The position numbers and the translations under genes were made by a program. From Volvox africanus (taxonomy: Eukaryota > Chlorophyta > Chlorophyceae > Chlamydomonadales > Volvocaceae): a DNA stretch of 64,000 nt. Every line of letters begins with the position of its first letter. Position 1 is the first letter of the stretch. Where the stretch lies: the NCBI GenBank assembly GCA_030268105.1, contig BSDZ01000008.1, forward strand, positions 310,001-374,000, read 5' to 3'. A model generated the notes under the pieces. The model was not told where the DNA came from. It saw only the letters and a list, made by a program, of their open reading frames with translations, and did no database searches. Shown one piece after another: positions 63,285 through 64,000 of this stretch.

Positions 63285-64000
63285 TTGTTTCTGGTGTTTA
63301 TGTTATTGCTTCTGAAGTGGCGGTTACTGTAGTATACTGTCTTGGGATACTGGCTTTTGTCTAATGCATATTATCTGTAACGTGTCATCTGCACGGTATT
63401 GCATTGTTCCGCGTGATCATTTACAATTGTTGTACGTAGCAGAGCGGCAGTCCGACAGCGTCGTGACAGCAGCGGCATTTGCGGAGTAGATAGGAGGTTC
63501 AGCAGGTGGGACGGACGTATGCAGGATTCGATTGCGGGGAATGAGTAATCACATTTAGGGTTGAAGGGAGGGAAGGTCGATGACCCCACAAGGTTTAATT
63601 TCACCAATGACCGATGACTGTACAGGCGTTGCGGCTGCAGCTGCTTTGCTTTGAGATTTCCGCTTTTCACAATTCAGTTAAGTTCACGTAAACTTTGTCC
63701 CCAGTGATAAGTTCTGCAGTGTGTCGTTCTGCTGCTTTAGTAGATACCGCCCTCTTGTGTACGTGAGCTCGAGGACATGGCTTAAGACAGTGCGTCACGT
63801 CGACGACACCGGTGGGGGATTGGGAAAGGACAGACACGCCTTGTATGACTGGTTTCGGAGTTACGTCTTGTTTGACAGTTGTCAAGAGACACCCCTTATC
63901 GGGCACCCTTATCGTCAGGCTTCCTTTGGTCGTTGGTTATTAGAAAGAAAGATATTCATCGACAGTCTGTTCGGTGACGCGTACCCTCCCCCACGCCTCT
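63285..64000. other. 3' region of the membrane-protein gene and right edge
   Basis: No further gene recognised up to the window end. It begins with the 3' UTR and the poly(A) signal at 63376-63380. Confidence 0.5.
63376..63380 (+). terminator. TGTAA poly(A) signal of the membrane-protein gene
   Basis: TGTAA 92 nt past the stop codon on the same strand. Confidence 0.5.

Overview
The window is nuclear DNA from an intron-rich green alga, most likely a chlorophycean of the volvocine group. This is inference from several observations. Almost every gene is split by short GT-AG introns. TGTAA, the usual algal poly(A) signal, follows several stop codons. Coding exons carry Ala, Gln, Gly, Glu and His runs. 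The gene set mixes plant-type members (a chloroplast-type ACT-domain protein, a GIF coactivator) with general eukaryotic ones. Gene models were built by hand: exons were joined where both splice sites and reading phase agree and the joined protein matches its family. No bacterial, viral or organellar genes, rRNA, tRNA or CRISPR arrays were seen.

Layout. Positions 1-10295 hold four minus-strand genes: the 3' end of a Lys/Ala-rich protein, a His-rich orphan, a GIF/SS18 (SSXT) coactivator, and a RIX1/PELP1 60S-biogenesis factor. A 1.3 kb divergent spacer carrying a decayed copy of a coding segment leads to a plus-strand DUF4211 nuclear protein (11598-18649). A minus-strand DJ-1 homologue (19692-20910) and a very large minus-strand kinesin (21958-35371, 21 exons, about 2,220 residues) follow. 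Next come COX11 (+), BAX inhibitor-1 (-), Elongin C (+), an ACR11-like double-ACT protein (+), ALG11 mannosyltransferase (-), DRG1 GTPase (+) and a large uncharacterised membrane protein (+, 57828-63284).

The genes do not form one pathway. They cover ribosome assembly and translation (RIX1, DRG1), chromatin and transcription (GIF, DUF4211, Elongin C), mitochondrial copper delivery (COX11), ER homeostasis and N-glycosylation (BI-1, ALG11), redox/deglycase chemistry (DJ-1), amino-acid sensing (ACT) and microtubule transport (kinesin). Four neighbouring pairs are divergent with short spacers (kinesin/COX11, BI-1/Elongin C, ALG11/DRG1, RIX1/DUF4211), so shared promoters are likely.

I found no clear multi-gene novel system. 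The best leads are a perfect 41-bp snapback palindrome in a DRG1 intron, a set of smaller intronic snapbacks, the exon-derived relic repeat upstream of the DUF4211 gene, two in-frame alternative splice choices, an inserted loop of about 100 residues in the kinesin motor, and the orphan membrane protein.
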